This document shows, piece by piece, positions 16,997 to 34,907 of a stretch of DNA of 64,000 nucleotides. Source of the DNA: Mitsuaria sp. 7 (GTDB taxonomy: Bacteria > Pseudomonadota > Gammaproteobacteria > Burkholderiales > Burkholderiaceae_C). The first letter of the stretch is position 1, and each line of letters opens with the position of its first letter. The notes under the pieces are model-generated. The model was given only the letters and a program-made list of their open reading frames with translations, was not told the origin of the DNA and did not search any database. The stretch covers positions 2,395,715 through 2,459,714 of the forward strand of contig NZ_CP011514.1 in NCBI RefSeq assembly GCF_001653795.1. The letters are read 5' to 3'. The translations under genes and the position numbers were made by a program.

Positions 16997-19723
16997 TCAG
17001 GACAACCCCATCTCCTGGATCGCCCGCACCAGCGCGGAGAACTCGACCGGCTTGCGGAAGTGGGCCCGGAAGCCGGCCTCGAGGGCCTGGCGCCGGTCGG
17101 TCTCGCGGGCGAAGGCCGTCAACGCGATCGCGGGGACCTCGCCGCCCTGCCCGGCCGGCAGCGCGCGGACATGCGCCAGCAGCTCGAAGCCGGTCATCTC
17201 CGGCATGCCGAGGTCGGAGATCAGCAGATTCACGTCCGAGCCCGGCAGGAGACCGAGCGCCTCCGCTCCGCTGGCCGCCGCCACGACCTGCGCGCCTTGC
17301 AGGCCGAGCGCACGCACCACCATCTCGCGCACCGACTCGTCGTCGTCGACGACCAGGATGCGCGCGCCCTTGAGCGAGACGCGCTCGGTCGCGCCGGCGC
17401 CCGCGCCGACCCCCTCGTCCGGCGCGGCGCCGTTGAGGTCGCGAGGTCCGATCACCGGCAGCGACACCGTGAAGCGCGCGCCGTGCCCTTCGCCGGCGCT
17501 GTCGGCCCGCACCGTGCCGCCATGGAGCTCGACGAGGTTCCTCACGATCGACAGGCCCAGCCCCAGGCCGCCGTGCCGTCGCGTCATCGAGCCGTCGGCC
17601 TGCCGGAAGCGCTCGAACACGTCAGGCAGGAAGGCCGGCGAGATGCCGATGCCGGTGTCCTCGACGACGAGGTCCATGGCCGTCGGCCCGCCGCGCAGCA
17701 GCACGCGCACCTCGCCGCCGCGCGGGGTGAACTTGATCGCGTTGGCGATGAGATTGGCCACGACCTGCTGCAGCCGCGCGGCATCGCCCATCACCGTCGC
17801 GCCGGGATCGGCGGACACCTCGACGCCCAGGCGCACGCCGGCGCGCTCCGCCGACGGCGCCAGCAGTTCCACCGCGGCCAGCGTGAAGCTCGCGGCGGCC
17901 ACCGGCGCCACCTCCAGGCTCAGCTTGCCGGTCGTGATGCGGCTCATGTCGAGCAGGTCCTCGATCAGCTGCGCCTGCGCCTTGGCGCTGCGCTCGATCA
18001 CGTCGATGCCCTTCTTCAGGTCGGGCGGCTCGTCGCCGAACTTGCGCCGCAGGATGTGGACCCAGCCCGTGATCGCGCTCAGCGGCGTGCGCAGCTCGTG
18101 CGACAGCGTCGCGAGGAACTCGTCCTTCACCAGCCCGGCCTGCTCGGCGGCCAGGCGCGCGGTGCGCTCGCTCTCCAGCAGCCGCGTGCGCTCGACCATC
18201 GCCTCGCGCGAGGCCGCGTACAGCCGCGCGTTGTCGATCGCGACGGCGGCCTGGCTCGCGATGCCCTCGGCGAGCCGCTCGCTGCGCTCGGTGAAGACGG
18301 CGACCTCCTCGTGGCCGAAGAACAGCCCGCCCAGCACCTCGCCCGAACGGCTGATCACCGGCACCGCCAGGTAGCTGCGCACCGGCAGGTGGCCGGGCGG
18401 CTTGCCGTGATGCGGCGCCCATTGCCCGTAGCGCGGATCGGTCATCACGTCGTCGACGCGGATCGAGGGCTCGCCGCGGAAGGTCGGACCGAACAGCGAG
18501 GTCGGCCGCGGATGGCCGAGCTTGTCGAAGTCCTTGCGGTCCGCGCCGGACAGCGCGTACAGCAGGTAGGCCTCGCCCTGCTCGTCGACGCCGTTGTAGA
18601 AGAACGCGCCGAAACGCGCGCCGGTGAGCTCGGTCGCCGCGTCGGTCACGCGCTGCACCAGCGCGCCGATGTCGAGCTCCGCCGCCAGCGCCGCGCCGGT
18701 GCGGTTCAGCGTCTCCAGCGTGCGGGCCTCCTCGCGCAGCGCCGCCTCGGCGCGGGTGCGCTCCAGCGCCTCCCAGCAGCGCGCGACGACGATCTTCACC
18801 AGCGCGATCTCCTCGTCGGTCCAGTGGCGCGGCTCGCGCTGGTGCACCGCCATCGCGGCCACGAAACGCCCGTCCTTGTGCAGCGGCACGCAGATCACCG
18901 ACTGGATGCTGGTGCGCGCGTAGGCCGAGCGGTCGTCGCCGGCGGTGACCGGATCGCGGTCCACGTCGTGGTTGACGAAGGCCGACTCGGCGCGCATCAG
19001 CCGCAGCACCTCCTGCCCGAAGTCGCCGAAGCGGTAGGTGCCGACGATGCTGGCCACGCCGTCGTTGTAGTCGCCGATGACGTCGAAGGTGTCCTCGTCG
19101 GCGCGCACGGTCGCATAGGCGCAGCGGTTGGCGCCGAGGTGGCGTCCCAGCCGCTCCGCGGTCACGCGCATCACGTCGGCCGGATCGGTCAGCCCGCGCG
19201 TGTCCTGCGCCAGTCCGTCCAGGAAGGCCAGCCGCCTCGACAGCAGCACCTTCTCGGTCGTCTCGGCGAAGGTCACCAGCACGCCGGCGGCCCGACCGCC
19301 GTCATCGCGCACGGCGCTGTACGAGAAGTTGAAGTAGACGTCCTCGGGATAGCCGAAGCGGTCGATGGTCAGCTTGAAGTCGTCGAAGCCGACCGGCGCG
19401 CCGGCCAGGACCTGCCGCCACATCGGGCCGATCGTGGGCCAGATCTCGGCCCAGGTGTCCGGGGCGTGGCCGCCGAGCGCGGCCTCGGCCTTGGCGCCCA
19501 GCATGGGCCGGTAGGCGTCGTTGAAGAGCTGGACGAAGTCCCCGCCCCAGGCGAGGTACATCGGCAGCTGGCACTCCAGCAGGGTCGCGACCACGGCCTT
19601 GAGCGAGGCGGGCCAGCGCTCGATGGGACCCAGCGAGGTGGTCTCCCATGAGAAGGCCCGCACGCGGTCGGCCATGTCGCCGCGAATGTGGGCCATCGCG
19701 GGGATGGCGGATGAATCGTCCAT
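16997..19723 (-). CDS. PAS/GAF hybrid sensor histidine kinase with receiver
   Basis: A 908-residue soluble hybrid kinase. Order: PAS-like domain (about 25-150, LGPIERWPASLKAVV then LFNDAYRPMLG), GAF (about 165-320), second GAF (about 340-510), HisKA with SHELRTPLS (phospho-acceptor His542), HATPase_c (NLIANAIKF, DTGIGIS, GGLGLGLSIV), and a C-terminal receiver with DDDE and Asp837 in ISDLGMP. No transmembrane segment is visible, so it senses a cytoplasmic or diffusible signal. The ATG follows GGAG by 4 bases. No partner response regulator with an output domain is adjacent. The gene ends beside the second palindromic repeat, which may terminate it. Confidence 0.92.
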   Translation of the reverse strand: MDDSSAIPAMAHIRGDMADRVRAFSWETTSLGPIERWPASLKAVVATLLECQLPMYLAWGGDFVQLFNDAYRPMLGAKAEAALGGHAPDTWAEIWPTIGPMWRQVLAGAPVGFDDFKLTIDRFGYPEDVYFNFSYSAVRDDGGRAAGVLVTFAETTEKVLLSRRLAFLDGLAQDTRGLTDPADVMRVTAERLGRHLGANRCAYATVRADEDTFDVIGDYNDGVASIVGTYRFGDFGQEVLRLMRAESAFVNHDVDRDPVTAGDDRSAYARTSIQSVICVPLHKDGRFVAAMAVHQREPRHWTDEEIALVKIVVARCWEALERTRAEAALREEARTLETLNRTGAALAAELDIGALVQRVTDAATELTGARFGAFFYNGVDEQGEAYLLYALSGADRKDFDKLGHPRPTSLFGPTFRGEPSIRVDDVMTDPRYGQWAPHHGKPPGHLPVRSYLAVPVISRSGEVLGGLFFGHEEVAVFTERSERLAEGIASQAAVAIDNARLYAASREAMVERTRLLESERTARLAAEQAGLVKDEFLATLSHELRTPLSAITGWVHILRRKFGDEPPDLKKGIDVIERSAKAQAQLIEDLLDMSRITTGKLSLEVAPVAAASFTLAAVELLAPSAERAGVRLGVEVSADPGATVMGDAARLQQVVANLIANAIKFTPRGGEVRVLLRGGPTAMDLVVEDTGIGISPAFLPDVFERFRQADGSMTRRHGGLGLGLSIVRNLVELHGGTVRADSAGEGHGARFTVSLPVIGPRDLNGAAPDEGVGAGAGATERVSLKGARILVVDDDESVREMVVRALGLQGAQVVAAASGAEALGLLPGSDVNLLISDLGMPEMTGFELLAHVRALPAGQGGEVPAIALTAFARETDRRQALEAGFRAHFRKPVEFSALVRAIQEMGLS

Positions 19724-19856
19724 GGCACTCCAACGGTCAACCGCCGACGCGGGCGCGCAGCTGCCCGGACCGGTTGCAACGCGGGAGTGTAGGCCGCGGC
19801 GTGCCCTCGCGACGCCGGGATGATCCCGTGGAGGGTGGGCGTCCAGCCGCGGACGT

Positions 19857-20639
19857 TCAGTCGCGGACGTTCGGCGTCTTGAACCCGCCGCCGGCCTGCG
19901 CGGCGCGGGCCCGGGCCTCGTCGAACTCCCAGTGCCAGGGCTCCTTGCTCACCGTGCGCACGAAGCCGAACGAGGTCGCGCGCCGCTTGAGCCACTCGTA
20001 GGTGGGGTTGCCGTCGCCGCCGGCGACCGAGAGGTCGAACGCGATGCCGTTCTGGTGCTTGGAGAAGCCCGGCTTCGCCGCCGTGTTGAACCCCGGCAGT
20101 CCGCGCACGAAGCCGTCGTGCAGGAGCTTCTGCTCCGGGTAGGACCGGAAGCCGCTGTTGAGCGTGATCCTGACGCCGTCGTCCTTGGCCGCGGCCACCA
20201 GCGCGGCGAACGGCGCGATGGTCTTCATCGCCAGGCGTTCGATCTCAAGCGCCGAATCCACGATCGCAACCAGGTCGAGCTGCTCGAGGAACTGTCCGTT
20301 GTCCCAGGCGGCGTTCGGGCCGAAGCGCGTCGCGCCGGGCTCGGGCGGCACGAGGCCGATCGTCTCGTTCATGAAGGTGCCGGCGAGGTTGCGCGTCGAC
20401 GTCCAGCCGAGCGTCTGCGCGCCGTCCGCCGTCGCCGCGCGGCCGAAGACCAGGCGCTTCTTGCTGCCGGCCTCCTCCAGCCTGACCTCGACGATCTTCA
20501 CCGACGTGCCCTTCGCGATGGTCTTGAAGCCGCCGCCCGGCGCGGCGACGAAGGCCATCAGATCGTCGTCGCGGCGGATGCGCGCATCCGGGTCGTCGAC
20601 GACGAAGGTCCTGTCTCGGAAGCTTTCTTCGAGGCTCAC
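19857..20639 (-). CDS. M15 family D-alanyl-D-alanine carboxypeptidase-like protein
   Basis: A 260-residue zinc peptidase of the VanY/M15 group. The C-terminal half has SKHQNGIAFDL (SxHxxGxAxD) and EPWHWE, which supply the zinc ligands and catalytic Glu, plus GFRSYPEQ. The N-terminal 100 residues are a separate, SH3-like or unknown domain. I see no signal peptide from the GTG start at 20639, which has GGAG 6 bases before it. This is odd for a peptidoglycan hydrolase and may mean lysin-like export or release. Such proteins cut peptidoglycan cross-links or stem peptides. It stands alone between the kinase and the GAF gene. Confidence 0.85.
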   Translation of the reverse strand: MSLEESFRDRTFVVDDPDARIRRDDDLMAFVAAPGGGFKTIAKGTSVKIVEVRLEEAGSKKRLVFGRAATADGAQTLGWTSTRNLAGTFMNETIGLVPPEPGATRFGPNAAWDNGQFLEQLDLVAIVDSALEIERLAMKTIAPFAALVAAAKDDGVRITLNSGFRSYPEQKLLHDGFVRGLPGFNTAAKPGFSKHQNGIAFDLSVAGGDGNPTYEWLKRRATSFGFVRTVSKEPWHWEFDEARARAAQAGGGFKTPNVRD

Positions 20640-20712
20640 GGCACGCTCCAGGAGTGGAGCCGTCAGCGTAAGCCGGGCCCTCCGACCGGCGCGTCATCAA
20701 AAGGGATGATGC

Positions 20713-20748
20713 GCGCCCGATCACGCGCCCGATCGCGCGCCCGATCGC
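20713..20748. repeat. 12-base tandem repeat across a stop codon
   Basis: Three units of GCGCCCGATCRC. Two encode the terminal ARSGARSGA of the GAF protein and the third lies beyond its stop, so unit number changes would alter the C-terminus. Confidence 0.8.
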
Positions 20749-21452
20749 GCGATCAGGCCGCCCGACAGCGTGATCGCCACGGCGACCACCAGCGCCAGCT
20801 CGTCGCCGTCGAAGAAGTCCTTGTCGAAGGCCTCGGAGTCCAGGATGCCGACGACGCGCCGCCCGGCGTCGAACAGCGGCAGGCAGGCCTCGGCGTTCAC
20901 CTTCGGATCGCAGGTGTAGTAGCCGCCGCCCTCGGCCACGAAGGCCGCCACGTCGTTGATCAGGCGCGCGCGGCCGCTCAGGCCCACGGCGCTGTTGTTG
21001 CTGCCCGCGGCGAAGGCCTCGGTCAACGGGAACTCCGCCCGGCTCTCGGCGCCGAAGTAGGCCAGCTTCACCAGCACGGACTCCTCAGCCGACTTGCGCC
21101 GCGCCTGGTACACGCCGAACCAGTGGCTGCGGCTGCGCTCGCGGTAGTAGCGCGTGACGATCGTCGCTTCGGCCAGCAGGCGCTGGTTGTCCGCGGTCTG
21201 CCCGCCCAGGATGCCGGCGAGTTCGTAAGGCTGCTCCGCCAACTGCCCGAACAGCGAGCAGGCGCCGCCCTCGCCGAGTTCGGGCACACGGAAGCGCCAG
21301 CTCACCGGCGTGGCGTCAAGCGCTTCCGGCGTCAGCAGGGCCTGCAGCGCCGCCTGATGCTGGCGCACAGCTTGCGCGAACGAAGGGGAAGCGGCGGCCT
21401 CGGCGAGGTCGCCGCGCAGGCCGGTCCAGTCAAGGTACAGGTCGAGATTCAT
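20721..21452 (-). CDS. GAF domain-containing protein
   Basis: A 243-residue protein. The C-terminal 140 residues look like a free-methionine-sulfoxide-reductase-like or fRMsr/YebR-type GAF fold (WFGVYQARR, LVKLAYFGAESRAEFPL, GGGYYTCDPKVNAEACLPLF, VVGILDSEAF). The N-terminal 90 residues are helical and of unknown role. The ATG lies 8 bases after the stop of the MarR-GNAT gene, so both are probably one operon under the MarR operator. Two Cys in the GAF part (YYTCDP, AEACLP) are at positions where redox-active Cys occur in fRMsr; enzyme activity is unproven. Confidence 0.7.
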   Translation of the reverse strand: MNLDLYLDWTGLRGDLAEAAASPSFAQAVRQHQAALQALLTPEALDATPVSWRFRVPELGEGGACSLFGQLAEQPYELAGILGGQTADNQRLLAEATIVTRYYRERSRSHWFGVYQARRKSAEESVLVKLAYFGAESRAEFPLTEAFAAGSNNSAVGLSGRARLINDVAAFVAEGGGYYTCDPKVNAEACLPLFDAGRRVVGILDSEAFDKDFFDGDELALVVAVAITLSGGLIARSGARSGA

Positions 21453-21460
21453 GGGGGTCG

Positions 21461-22432
21461 TCAGGCCGTCGTCTGCAGATCGAGTTCCCAAGTTTCGCCG
21501 ACAAGGTCCAACCCGAATCCCTGGAAGGGCTCTGTGCCCGTCAGCCGGTAGCCCGCCTTGCGGTAGATGTGCTTGGCCGCATCGAGCTGGCTGTTGGTCC
21601 ACAGCCGCACGCGCCGGTAGCCGGCCTCGCGTGCGAAGCGGTGACACTCGGCCACGAGCCGGTCGCCCAGACCGAGTCCGCGCGCGGCCGGCTCCACCAG
21701 CAGCAGCCGCAGTTGCGCCGCGCCGTCGATGGGCTCGTTCGTCGCCTCGTCGCGCGCCTGCACCAGCGCGACGCTGCCGATGTTCATGCCGTCCCGCTCC
21801 GCGATCCAGCAGGCCTCGCGCCGCGCGTCGAAGCGCTCGATGAACTCCGCGGCGATACGCGCCACGAGCGCCTCGAAGCGCACGTCGAACTGGTACTCGC
21901 GCGCATACAGCGCGCCATGCCGCGACACGATCCATCCCATGTCGCCGGGCCGGTGCGGCCGCAGGATGAAGCCCTGCTTCGCCGGCTTGTCGTCGGGCGA
22001 TTCGAGCAGCCCCTGCACGCGACGGAAGGCCTGCAGCAGCTCGGTCTGCTGCGCTTCGCCGAGCTGGTCCAGCAACGCGCCGACCTGCTCCTGCGAGCGC
22101 TTCTCCAGCGGCTTGAACGCCTTGCGTCCGGCAGGGCTCAGCTGCAGCAGCGACTGGCGCGCATCGACCGCGCTGCGCGTCGCACGCACGAGGTCGCGCT
22201 CCTTCAGGTCGCGCAGCAGGCGGCTCAGATAACCGCCGTCGAGGTCGAGCAGCCGCCCCAGATCGGTGGCGGTCATGCCCTCCCCGCTCTCCAGATGGGC
22301 AAGCTCGAAAAGCACGCGTCCCTCGGTCAGGCTGAACGGGGAATCGAGCAGCCCCTCGTTGAGCACGCCGATGCGGTGGGTATAGAAACGGTTGAAGCGA
22401 CGGACGGCTTCGATGCGGTCAGGATCGGACAT
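21461..22432 (-). CDS. MarR regulator fused to GNAT acetyltransferase
   Basis: Residues about 5-145 are a MarR winged helix-turn-helix (TATDLGRLLDLDGGYLSRLL as recognition region). Residues about 160-320 are a GNAT domain (LLVEPAARGLGLGDRLVAEC as acetyl-CoA loop, then RLWTNSQLDAAKHIYRKAGY). This fusion is a known bacterial architecture. The start at 22432 has GGAG 9 bases upstream; an ATG six codons earlier (22450) lacks one. A strong palindrome lies 30 bases upstream, suggesting autoregulation. The GAF gene follows in the same unit. The acetylation target and inducer are unknown. Confidence 0.9.
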   Translation of the reverse strand: MSDPDRIEAVRRFNRFYTHRIGVLNEGLLDSPFSLTEGRVLFELAHLESGEGMTATDLGRLLDLDGGYLSRLLRDLKERDLVRATRSAVDARQSLLQLSPAGRKAFKPLEKRSQEQVGALLDQLGEAQQTELLQAFRRVQGLLESPDDKPAKQGFILRPHRPGDMGWIVSRHGALYAREYQFDVRFEALVARIAAEFIERFDARREACWIAERDGMNIGSVALVQARDEATNEPIDGAAQLRLLLVEPAARGLGLGDRLVAECHRFAREAGYRRVRLWTNSQLDAAKHIYRKAGYRLTGTEPFQGFGLDLVGETWELDLQTTA

Positions 22433-22461
22433 GGCGGGATGCTCCGCCATTTACTTGCTTT

Positions 22462-22481
22462 TGGCAAGCAAATGCTTGCCA
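22462..22481. promoter_or_regulatory. Palindromic operator of the MarR-GNAT gene
   Basis: TGGCAAGC-aaat-GCTTGCCA, perfect 8-base arms, overlapping a second inverted repeat TTGCTT-N5-AAGCAA (22455-22471). It sits 30 bases before the MarR-GNAT start. MarR proteins bind about 20-base palindromes of this TTGC/GCAA type next to their own genes, so autoregulation is likely. Confidence 0.6.
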
Positions 22482-22554
22482 TGGCTCATCCGGGCCTCGT
22501 CGGGGCCTTGCTTGACCGTGACAGTTCCACGACGCCATGGCGGCGCCGCCACAC

Positions 22555-23055
22555 TCAATGCTTGATCGTGCGATTCCCGTACGCCGGACGCGAGGGCCGG
22601 ATCGTCGGCGCGTTGCTCCCCGCCGCGAAATTGCCCGGTCTTGCCGCCAGCAATACCGCCAGCAGGTCGGTCACGTTCAGCGGCTTGTAGAGCAGGCGGT
22701 TGAACCCCGCCGCGCCCGCCGACTCGTCGGTGATCTCCGGACCGCCGCCGGTCAGGCACACGTACATGGTGTGACGGCCGGCCTCGGCGTCGATGAGCTT
22801 GGCCTCGGACACGACCTCCAGGCCGTTCATGTCCGGCATGTCGAAATCGACGAACACCAGCTCCGGCTTGAACAGCTTGAGCAGGCGCAGGCCCACCCGG
22901 CCGCTGTAGGCCACCGAGGTCGCGCAACCGTAGCAGCGGAACAGCTCGCTGAGGCTGCGCGCGCCTTCCGGATCGTCGTCGATCACGAGGACCCTCAACG
23001 CGTGCGGCGAGGCCTGCGCGGCGTGGGGTGGCGCGTGAGGCGATGTATCGGACAT
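22555..23055 (-). CDS. Single-domain response regulator (receiver only)
   Basis: A 166-residue protein that is little more than a CheY-like receiver: acidic pocket DDDPE (26-30), phosphorylation site Asp70 in VDFDMPDMNG, Thr in CLTGGG and Lys in YKPLN. Flexible tails lie at both ends and there is no output domain. The ATG at 23055 follows GGAG by 9 bases. It is divergent from the poly-HAMP kinase with 203 bases between starts. It is probably an intermediate or output of that kinase's phosphorelay, acting by protein-protein contact. Confidence 0.9.
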   Translation of the reverse strand: MSDTSPHAPPHAAQASPHALRVLVIDDDPEGARSLSELFRCYGCATSVAYSGRVGLRLLKLFKPELVFVDFDMPDMNGLEVVSEAKLIDAEAGRHTMYVCLTGGGPEITDESAGAAGFNRLLYKPLNVTDLLAVLLAARPGNFAAGSNAPTIRPSRPAYGNRTIKH

Positions 23056-23258
23056 CGAAGTCTTCTCCCTGAATGCAACACGACGAAACAGCGGTCCGCG
23101 CAGCACAAAGCGCGTCCGGCATCCGCCGTCCGTCCATGCGAGGAGAACGGCAAACTGCGTGCCCGCCTCCGCCCTCCTAAACCCAGGGCCCGCCAGCGTT
23201 GTCGCACGGCTAAAGTCGATCGGTTGAGCCGCGATCAGACGGCCGTCGGGAGTCCGCA

Positions 23259-30868
<7,610 letters not shown>

Positions 30869-31033
30869 ACGCGAGCGCCCGCACCACGACGCGCTGAACA
30901 AGACGGGGTGCCGAGGCACTACGTCCCGCCCAGCCGCGATCACGCGCCAGGCCTGACCCTCCCGATCAATGAACGGAGGACTGCCGCCCCGGCGCATCCG
31001 TGCGCGGCGCAGCCTCCTGTTGGAAGACGCGCC

Positions 31034-33028
31034 ATGCCTGCCCTCTCCCCGTCCGGCGTTCCCAGCGCCGCCTCCCTGCCGCCGGAAGATCCGGCGAGCG
31101 TCACCCTGGGGCGCTGCTTCCCCTCTTCGCGACCCAAGGTCATCGACGACTTCTCGGGGTCGGGCCTCCTGTCGCTGCTGCGGATGATGGCGAGGCTGCG
31201 CAACCTGGACGGCCCGGACGACGTGGCCGGGGCCTTTCCGGCCGGCTTCTCGCAGGCCCAGCAGCCCTACATCGAGATCGGCCTGCTGGCGCTGCTCTTC
31301 CCTCTGGTGGCGATCTCCGCGAAGGGTGCCGTGCAGTCCGCGCAGGCGGGCTACGCGAAGGCCTACCCCGACAGCGTGCGACAGACGCTGGACCAGCAGC
31401 AGTGGCTCATCGAGGCGCTCAGGCACGACGACGGCCAAGCCGACGAACCCGGGGGCCGCCCCGACGACGAACTCGCGCGGCTGGAGACGCTGCACCGGCT
31501 CGGCGTCCTCCGTTTCGAGGAGCGCCAGCAGCATCGCGCCCGGGGCTTCCTTCCTCTGCTCAAGCACAACGTCGTCAGCAAGTGGCATCGCCGTCCCGGC
31601 AGCGCCAGGTTGGCCGAGGACTTCAACCGCGAGGCGGCAGACGTCATCGCCGCCCGCTTCGAGTGCAACCGGCGCCTCGAAGCGCCCGACGCGTCCTACC
31701 AGCACCACCTGGCGCGCAAGCTCGGCGACGAACAGGGGCAGGCCAAGCGGGGCCGCACCGCAGCGCTGTTCACCGGCATCGGCATGCCGGGCATGGCGAG
31801 CGGCATGGTCGTCTCCGCCGGCGCCTGTGCCGCGACCGCGGGAGGCGCGGCCGCGCAGGCATCGGGTCATGGGGCCGGTCAGGTCGCGGCCCATGCGGTG
31901 GAGCGCGCGCTCGACGCCGCGACGGCCGGGATCATGATGGGCGCGCAGGCGGCGCAGGGCGTGGCCGGTGTCCTCAACGACCGTCTCCACCTCGCGCAGC
32001 ACCGCCAGATCCGCCGGGACCGCGCGGCCCTGCAGGCGATCGCCGCGGACCTCCCCCCGCGCACCCGCGAGCTCCATGCGCAGGACACCCGCTTCCGGCT
32101 TTCGGACAGCACGCGGAGCCAGGTCTGCGATGCCATGCTCACCGCCGGTCAGGGCCTGATGCTGGGATCCAGTGTCTCGAGCCTCGCCTGCCCGCCGGTC
32201 GCGCTGCCGCTCGCGGTGCCGGGCGCCCTGCTCACGATAGGCGCAAGCATCTGCACCAGCGTCAATGAGACCCATCGCCAGCGCTACCTCGGCGAACGCA
32301 CCGTCGAGCCGGTCAAGGCGCAGATGCGTCTGGGCAACCTGGGCCAGCGCCTGCGCGAGGCCCCGCTCGACCGCGTGCTGCGGGAGGTGGCCGGGCAGTT
32401 CGACGGCCACCAGGATCAGCTCGTCCGCACGCGCCTGTGGCGCGACATCCTGGCCGTGCTGAAGGACGAAGACCTCGACGCCGGCGGACCGCCCCGCGCC
32501 CCGCACGTGCGCTACCGCCGGCTGCTCGACCGCAACGGGGGACGGCGGCGGGCGTCGCCCCTGCTGCCCGCGGGGGTCGAGCGGCTGCACCAGTGGCGCA
32601 GGACGCACTATCCGGAGGACTGGTTCGAGGGACCGGTCCGCGAGCTCCACGAACGCCTGTCGGCCGAGCTGCTGCAGCATCCCGCGAGCGCGCTCATCCA
32701 ACGACTCCCGGTGTTCCAGCGGGACGTGCTCTTCGCGACGGCCACCGACCTGGCCCGTCGACGCGATCCCGGCACGCAGGCGCTGTTCCGCGATGCCGAC
32801 GGGCGGCGACTGAAGACGCTGCGGGCGGACGAGCGCTTTTTCGCGCACCTCGACGCGCACCCCGCGGCCAAGGCCGTCTACCTGAAGCATCACAACGAGA
32901 CCCTGGCGCGTTACCTCACGCCGGTCGACCGCTTCGGGCGCGCCGACACCCGCGATGCGCTGACCGACCTGGCCCACCTGCTGGTGGCCCGCCGCGCGCG
33001 CACCGATCCGCCGCCGTCGGCCGCATGA
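31034..33028 (+). CDS. Unknown protein with hydrophobic Ala/Gly-rich segments
   Basis: A 664-residue protein I do not recognise. It has no classical signal peptide. The first 35 residues are Ser/Pro-rich and probably disordered. Hydrophobic stretches lie at about 80-97 (IEIGLLALLFPLVAISAKG), 243-275 (Gly/Ala-rich), 293-315 and 367-407 (long, GALLTIGASICTSV at its end). The rest is Arg/His/Leu-rich and helical. This layout resembles secreted effectors or translocators that insert in membranes, but no secretion genes lie nearby and I see no hrpII/PIP box in the 165-base gap upstream. The ATG at 31034 is preceded by GGAAG; an earlier in-frame start at 30908 would give 706 residues. Confidence 0.7.
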   Translation: MPALSPSGVPSAASLPPEDPASVTLGRCFPSSRPKVIDDFSGSGLLSLLRMMARLRNLDGPDDVAGAFPAGFSQAQQPYIEIGLLALLFPLVAISAKGAVQSAQAGYAKAYPDSVRQTLDQQQWLIEALRHDDGQADEPGGRPDDELARLETLHRLGVLRFEERQQHRARGFLPLLKHNVVSKWHRRPGSARLAEDFNREAADVIAARFECNRRLEAPDASYQHHLARKLGDEQGQAKRGRTAALFTGIGMPGMASGMVVSAGACAATAGGAAAQASGHGAGQVAAHAVERALDAATAGIMMGAQAAQGVAGVLNDRLHLAQHRQIRRDRAALQAIAADLPPRTRELHAQDTRFRLSDSTRSQVCDAMLTAGQGLMLGSSVSSLACPPVALPLAVPGALLTIGASICTSVNETHRQRYLGERTVEPVKAQMRLGNLGQRLREAPLDRVLREVAGQFDGHQDQLVRTRLWRDILAVLKDEDLDAGGPPRAPHVRYRRLLDRNGGRRRASPLLPAGVERLHQWRRTHYPEDWFEGPVRELHERLSAELLQHPASALIQRLPVFQRDVLFATATDLARRRDPGTQALFRDADGRRLKTLRADERFFAHLDAHPAAKAVYLKHHNETLARYLTPVDRFGRADTRDALTDLAHLLVARRARTDPPPSAA

Positions 33029-33062
33029 CCCGACCCCGCCGCCGACATGACGCGGCATGATG

Positions 33063-33091
33063 AAAAAGGGGCTGCCTCGCGGCAGCCCCTT
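33063..33091 (-). terminator. Rho-independent terminator of aceA
   Basis: Hairpin with 11-base arms (AAGGGGCTGCC and its complement) and a 4-base loop, followed on the minus strand by TTTTT. It lies 44 bases after the isocitrate lyase stop. It may also stop transcription of the opposing gene, but its T-run favours the minus strand. Confidence 0.9.
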
Positions 33092-33134
33092 CGGCTTCAT
33101 GGCCCCGCGGTGGCGGGGCCTGCGGCGCGGCGGA

Positions 33135-34433
<1,299 letters not shown>

Positions 34434-34515
34434 GGTGAGCTCCTGATGGTTCGAGTGAAGTTGCTAAACCGATGACTCAAATCTAGTCGTCCCGCCTTCC
34501 GGCGTGTCGCCCGAT

Positions 34516-34529
34516 GTCTTATATAAGAC
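34516..34529. promoter_or_regulatory. Palindrome in the aceA promoter region
   Basis: GTCTTATATAAGAC, a perfect 14-base palindrome 83 bases upstream of the aceA start, inside an AT-rich stretch (34516-34575) that stands out in this GC-rich sequence. The centre TATA could be part of a -10 box read toward aceA, so a bound repressor would block it. The rest of the 474-base gap 34434-34907 shows no convincing gene; its right part should hold the promoter of the small-protein gene. Confidence 0.55.
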
Positions 34530-34907
34530 TGATTTTTTAATTCTTTAAAATCAACAACTTGCAAAACGAAAACCGTATCGTGAGAGTAGGTCTTCCATGA
34601 TGAGAAATCTTGCGGCACTGCAGCACGCCGGTTTTTTGCATGCCGGCAAAGTCTTTTCATGATCCGGAATTCGCATCCCCGGCGGTCGAGGCGGATTCAA
34701 GACGGATTGAGGAGGCCATCCCTCATTTGCAGCAGTCGTCGATGGATAGGCGGCAGCTTCAAGCCTGACCCCGACCGCCCCCCATCCGCACTAGGGGATT
34801 CGTGCCGCGACCTGATTTCAGGCCGCCGCGCGTCGGGACAACCGGTTGTGCTTCGCGGCACCGTGGCGACCTCCCGATCGCGCGGCGGCTTCTTCAAGGA
34901 GAAGATG

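Noticed and set aside
16994..19651. An 885-codon plus-strand frame
   Set aside because: It is the reverse of the hybrid kinase gene; the kinase motifs settle the coding strand.
30869..31033. hrpII/PIP box upstream of the unknown protein
   Set aside because: No TTCG-N16-TTCG pair is present in the gap, so regulation by a type III secretion activator is not supported.
34659..34907. N-terminal extension of the 55-residue small protein
   Set aside because: It is Arg/Ser/Pro-rich with no ribosome site, whereas the internal ATG has AGGAG at good spacing.
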